A DNA stretch of 64,000 nt from Ptychodera flava (lineage: Eukaryota > Hemichordata > Enteropneusta > Ptychoderidae), in contig NC_091932.1 in NCBI RefSeq assembly GCF_041260155.1, positions 1,302,001 to 1,366,000 of the forward strand, in the 5' to 3' direction. The translations under genes and the position numbers were made by a program. Shown piece by piece: positions 60,685-64,000 of the stretch (positions are counted from its first letter, which is position 1; each line of letters starts with the position of its first letter). The notes below the pieces were generated by a model. That model did no database searches, was not told where the DNA came from, and saw nothing but the letters and a program-made list of their open reading frames with translations.

Positions 60685-61614
60685 GGGGAGAACCACATGA
60701 TTTGCGGGGGGGGGGGTATGGAGGATTTTGAGGAAAAAAAATGTCACCAGGTCAAATAAAAGAAAAAAATTAAGCCTGTTAATGGCTTGAGAAAAAAAAA
60801 TTCTCATAACAGACAGAAATAAAAAAGGAATTGTCACAATGCAGTTGAAATGAGCAAAATTTTGGAAACTTCATCCTCATGTATTCTTTGCTGGCATGCT
60901 GCCATAGGCAGCGCAAATGTTTTTACCACAAGCAATTCTTATGGGTTTTTTTTTCAGCGCTTACGATATAAGCATTCACTACTTTACACCTCAGTGCACT
61001 CGATGTTTCCCTTCCCTTTTCTGACCCAAGAAATCATATTTCAGGATTTCCGTTGCAATATCTCAATGGTATAGGCAATATCTAGATGGTACTATTTGAC
61101 TTCTGTAAATTGTGAATATTTAAAACACAAGACAGGAGTCAATAAACTAGTGTTAAAACCAATACATTATTCTCTCAATATAAATATGTTAGAAAGATTA
61201 CAAGTTGACAATGAAAAATTGAGGAACAACAAATATAAAGAAATACAATGTGTGAGCCTTGTTTCTCTGACCACAAAAGATAACATCCCCCCCCCCTGAC
61301 AACTTAAAAGGAATTGACTATTTTAAAGAAAAGCAGGTATAGTACTGATCACAGTTGATTTGCCAAAAAAGTGTTCTACAATTGAAAGTTGTATATATAC
61401 TAGACTTTCCATTTTGTTTTCATTTGTTGGAATGTAAAATGAATACATAAAACCATCCTGTGATATATGAAACAGTGGCTGAAATTTGAAAATTCACTGC
61501 TACTCCATTTGAAAAAAAATTGATGCAGGTCTGACAGTAGAAAAAAAAAAATGCTGTCTCTCTGACAAAAAAAGTTCCTGCATAACCCCCCCCCCGAAAT
61601 CAAATGGGTCTCCC
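60685..61614. mobile_element. PIF/Harbinger-like non-autonomous element, family 3
   Basis: Ends GGGGAGAACCACATGATTTG + G-run (60685) and C-run + GAAATCAAATGGGTCTCCC (to 61614) are imperfect inverted repeats, with TTA on both sides (60682-60684, 61615-61617). Length is 930 bp, with A-rich sub-terminal blocks and no transposase. It separates the two promoter-like modules and ends 7 bp before the NRF1 site of module B. Confidence 0.7.
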
Positions 61615-61621
61615 TTAATAT

Positions 61622-61680
61622 GCGCATGCGCTTATAACAAGTTAGCATTGTCTTTGAAAAATCAAACCGACGCCATCTTG
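61622..61680 (+). promoter_or_regulatory. Promoter-like module B (NRF1 + YY1 sites)
   Basis: GCGCATGCGC at 61622-61631 and ACGCCATCTTGTTTC (YY1 core 61672-61680) repeat the layout of 60383-60442. The two 60383-60640 and 61622-61846 segments are diverged direct copies throughout. Confidence 0.4.
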
Positions 61681-61751
61681 TTTCTCGCGTCTGGTGCGAA
61701 TCTTGACGTTTTTTGGGGTTTTTAGCGTGTATTTGATTCTGTTTTGTAAAT

Positions 61752-61855
61752 ATGAAGTTCACAGTATGGTACTTTTGTTGCTGTCATGTATTTTTTTGGC
61801 ACGAAACGCTCCTTCCATAGACTGAAGAATGGTGGCCTCCGTACACGGTACTCCC
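61752..61855 (+). pseudogene. Conserved peptide, copy B (frame-slipped)
   Basis: ATG at 61752 opens MKFTVWYFCCCHVFF. One extra T in a T-run (near 61790) breaks the frame; the next frame continues GTKRSFHRLKNGGLRTR, matching copy A. The sequence is then split by the foldback element inserted at 61856. Confidence 0.35.
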
Positions 61856-62427
61856 TAGCCCTGCGTACGATGCTGTGTGTTCGGCTACAGCTAATCGCCC
61901 CGCTCACCACAGCCCTGCAAAGACCCGTACGTAGAGTTGGTGACTTCAAATCCATTTTGGGACTTGACGTAAAAAGCCAAATTACTGCCGAAATTCAGCG
62001 TTCTTGGGCCCAAGTCGTATCCCTGCCTACCTCAGCTACTCGATCGCTTCCAAAAATGCCAGTCTTTTATTCTTTTTTCGTAAATAACCGTCGATGTCGG
62101 CAACTCTCTCGCTAGCCCTGCGTACGTACGCAGTGTACGCTGTGCATTCCCTGTGTGCGTTCCTAACACACAGCGAGAGTTGCCGACATCGACGGTTATT
62201 TACGAAAAAAGAATAAAAGACTGGCATTTTTGGAAGCGATCGAGTAGCTGAGGTAGGCAGGGATACGACTTAGGCCCAAGAACGCTGAATTTCGGCAGTA
62301 ATTTGGCTTTTTACGTCAAGTCCAAAAATGGATTTGAAGTCACCAACTCTACGTACGGGTCTTTGCAGGGCTGTGGTGAGCGGGGCTATTAGCTGTAGCG
62401 GAACACACAGCATCGTACGCAGGGCTA
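61856..62427. mobile_element. Foldback element, 572 bp, 9-bp target duplication
   Basis: Arms of about 258 bp are nearly perfect inverse copies (tips TAGCCCTGCGTACGATGCTG and CAGCATCGTACGCAGGGCTA) around a loop of about 57 bp (62115-62171). The flanking direct repeat GGTACTCCC is perfect (61847-61855, 62428-62436). A 9-bp duplication points to a Mutator-like or related transposase supplied in trans. There is no coding capacity. Confidence 0.85.
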
Positions 62428-62436
62428 GGTACTCCC

Positions 62437-62811
62437 CATGCCCAGTACCATTGCTTCAGCGAGGCAATCCCACCGGCGGCCCGTACTAATAGCTGGGTGA
62501 GAGCGAGGGAACGCTCTGTCCTTCTACCTCCATGTCATAACAAACTAGCGTCGTTTTATGTTGATGTACTGTCCTTTCGACATAGCGATAACTTTTAGTT
62601 TTCTGTTGCTTATTTTGGGTAATTTCGACAGTTGTGCATTGATTTTGATATCATTGTTGACTCCGATCGCTAAAGACAGTCTGAGTGTGTGCTTGCTGCG
62701 AATCCGTAGCCTCGACCACTCGGGTAGGTTGGTCAGCCACTCCCAGCAGAACACGTCAAGGAGTGGCAGGGCTCGTTTTCGCAGCATAGTGTGTGCATGC
62801 TTATGTTGACC
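62437..62811. other. Flank of the two foldback elements
   Basis: 62437-62500 may continue copy B of the duplicated module (GAGGCAATCC...CCCGTA, compare 60642-60668). The 152-codon minus frame over 62545-63003 crosses the small foldback element, and I do not count it as a gene. Confidence 0.35.
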
Positions 62812-62944
62812 TAGCCCTGCGTACGATGCTGTGTGTTCCGCTACAGCTATTAAATCGCCCCGCTCACCACAGCCCTGCAAAGACCCGTACGTAGGGTGAG
62901 CGGGGCGATTAGCTGTAGCGGAACACACAGCATCGTACGCAGGG
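62812..62944. mobile_element. Miniature derivative of the same foldback family, 133 bp
   Basis: Carries only the outer ~65 bp of each arm of the 572-bp element, joined at ACCCGTACGTAGGGTG. The perfect 9-bp duplication ATGTTGACC (62803-62811, 62945-62953) shows it transposed by itself in this reduced form. Confidence 0.85.
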
Positions 62945-63053
62945 ATGTTGACCGATTTACTAAGGAAGTACGCGCACTTCAGAATCACAGCATAATCCGA
63001 CATGGTATAAATTTGGCATGATCATCAGATCATACATGATCCGAGATTGCACT

Positions 63054-63168
63054 TCAGCAAGGTCACGATAACTAATGTTGTTTGTTTCACTGTCGTTTAA
63101 TACCTATATTTCAGCAAGGTCACGATAACTAATGTTGTTTGTTTCACTGTCGTTTAATACCTATATTT
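63054..63168. repeat. 57-bp tandem duplication
   Basis: TCAGCAAGGTCACGATAACT opens two identical units at 63054 and 63111, each ending TTTAATACCTATATT. There are no differences within the unit, so the duplication is recent. Confidence 0.9.
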
Positions 63169-64000
63169 CCACTAAAAGACCATTAGAATTTCATCCTTGC
63201 TACTTTGAAATCGTGCACTGGCATGCATGTAGTTGTCAACATCACTATACTTGAATGTAGTAGACTCTTACTATGAATATATCGACTGTCACTGCATATT
63301 GCATATGTGTGGAAGTCACTCCATATCATATCAAAAAATGTAGTATTGCGACGTTTGAGCTGCCAGAAGCCAGAATTTACAGTTTACGAGAAAGTTATCT
63401 TACATGTAAAACTCAGTTCTACTGTGAACAAAATGCAAGCTATGTTGTATAACTATCGTGAATAGCATAATATTTTGTACCTATCACCGTGTCAGAAAAT
63501 CAGAAGGAAACAACCAGTCAGACAAACTGTGGTCAGGATGATACTGTCCAATTTTAATATTTGTCTCTCGGCACACACCAGATACTCATGACTGTAAAAC
63601 AACATTTCCATATAATTGTATATTCAGTTTTTATATTTAATTTGCTTTTCACCATATTGTATGTCCTTCCCTGTACTACATAATTCAAAATTAAATATTG
63701 TCTTTGGCCTATACATACTTGAGGGTAAGCTTATTTAGTCTCACACATTAAAGATGCACTGTTGACCTACAGAGTCCAAACTTTTTATCATTGTATTGTA
63801 GATAGGTGTACACTCCAAATACTAAGTACAAGTGTGGTGAGTGTAACAAGCAAATGTTTTTTAGTCAATGGCCCAAATTTATTTTCTATACGATGGACAA
63901 TAAATACATGTGTAATCAATGCCAACAGTCCAGTTTAAGTAATTTGGTTTAGATTAGCCATTGGCTAAATTTTCTCCCCTTCTGTATTATATAAGTTCAC
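63169..64000. other. Non-coding end of window
   Basis: AT-rich, with no supported exon or repeat. Confidence 0.4.

Noticed and set aside
62545..63003. A 152-codon minus-strand frame
   Set aside because: It runs through the 133-bp foldback insertion with its target duplication (142 bp added, a frame change), so the frame cannot be ancestral.

Overview
This window is animal nuclear DNA. It is AT-rich and gene-poor, with spliced genes (GT-AG introns), polyadenylation signals, many small DNA transposons and long simple repeats. The protein and repeat types fit a marine invertebrate, perhaps a deuterostome such as a hemichordate or lancelet. That placement is a guess from general appearance; nothing in the sequence fixes the species.

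I can support four host genes or gene parts. (1) 2003-2266 (+) is a 3'-terminal exon encoding a SAM-like domain. (2) 17699-19026 (-) and (3) 29444-36247 (+) are complete two-exon genes for small single-pass membrane proteins of 76 and 114 residues. They are paralogues: same exon plan, same phase-1 intron after the signal peptide, and an ungapped 44-residue match across the membrane segment and tail. They lie head to head about 10.4 kb apart. I do not recognise the family, and it is the best candidate here for an undescribed gene family. (4) 41682-42926 (-) is a 414-residue type II Golgi-type glycosyltransferase with a DXD motif, its coding sequence in one exon. A possible fifth locus is a duplicated promoter-like module (NRF1 site, YY1 site, then a conserved 32-residue peptide) at 60383 and 61622.

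Most of the rest is mobile DNA. 1-13.6 kb: SAM exon, piggyBac-like MITEs, a Harbinger-like element, a LINE fragment, and two arrays of a ~140-bp repeat in Helitron-like elements. 13.6-29 kb: the first small membrane gene, several foldback and GC-rich elements, and two Harbinger-like elements. 29-37 kb: the second small membrane gene, whose 6.46-kb intron holds a 4.4-kb foldback palindrome with arrays of two alternating units (64 and 52 bp). 37.5-41 kb: more ~140-bp repeats. 41-48 kb: the glycosyltransferase and two palindromic MITEs. 48-52.4 kb: featureless. 52.4-58.3 kb: a Harbinger-like element, a 14-bp minisatellite with 84-bp higher-order periodicity, a broken Penelope-like retroelement, and a 30-bp direct/inverted repeat cluster. 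58.9-63 kb: more Harbinger-like elements, and two foldback elements (572 and 133 bp), each with a perfect 9-bp target duplication.

The protein-coding genes show no common pathway. The two small membrane proteins probably act at the cell surface or in the secretory membrane system, and the glycosyltransferase in the Golgi.
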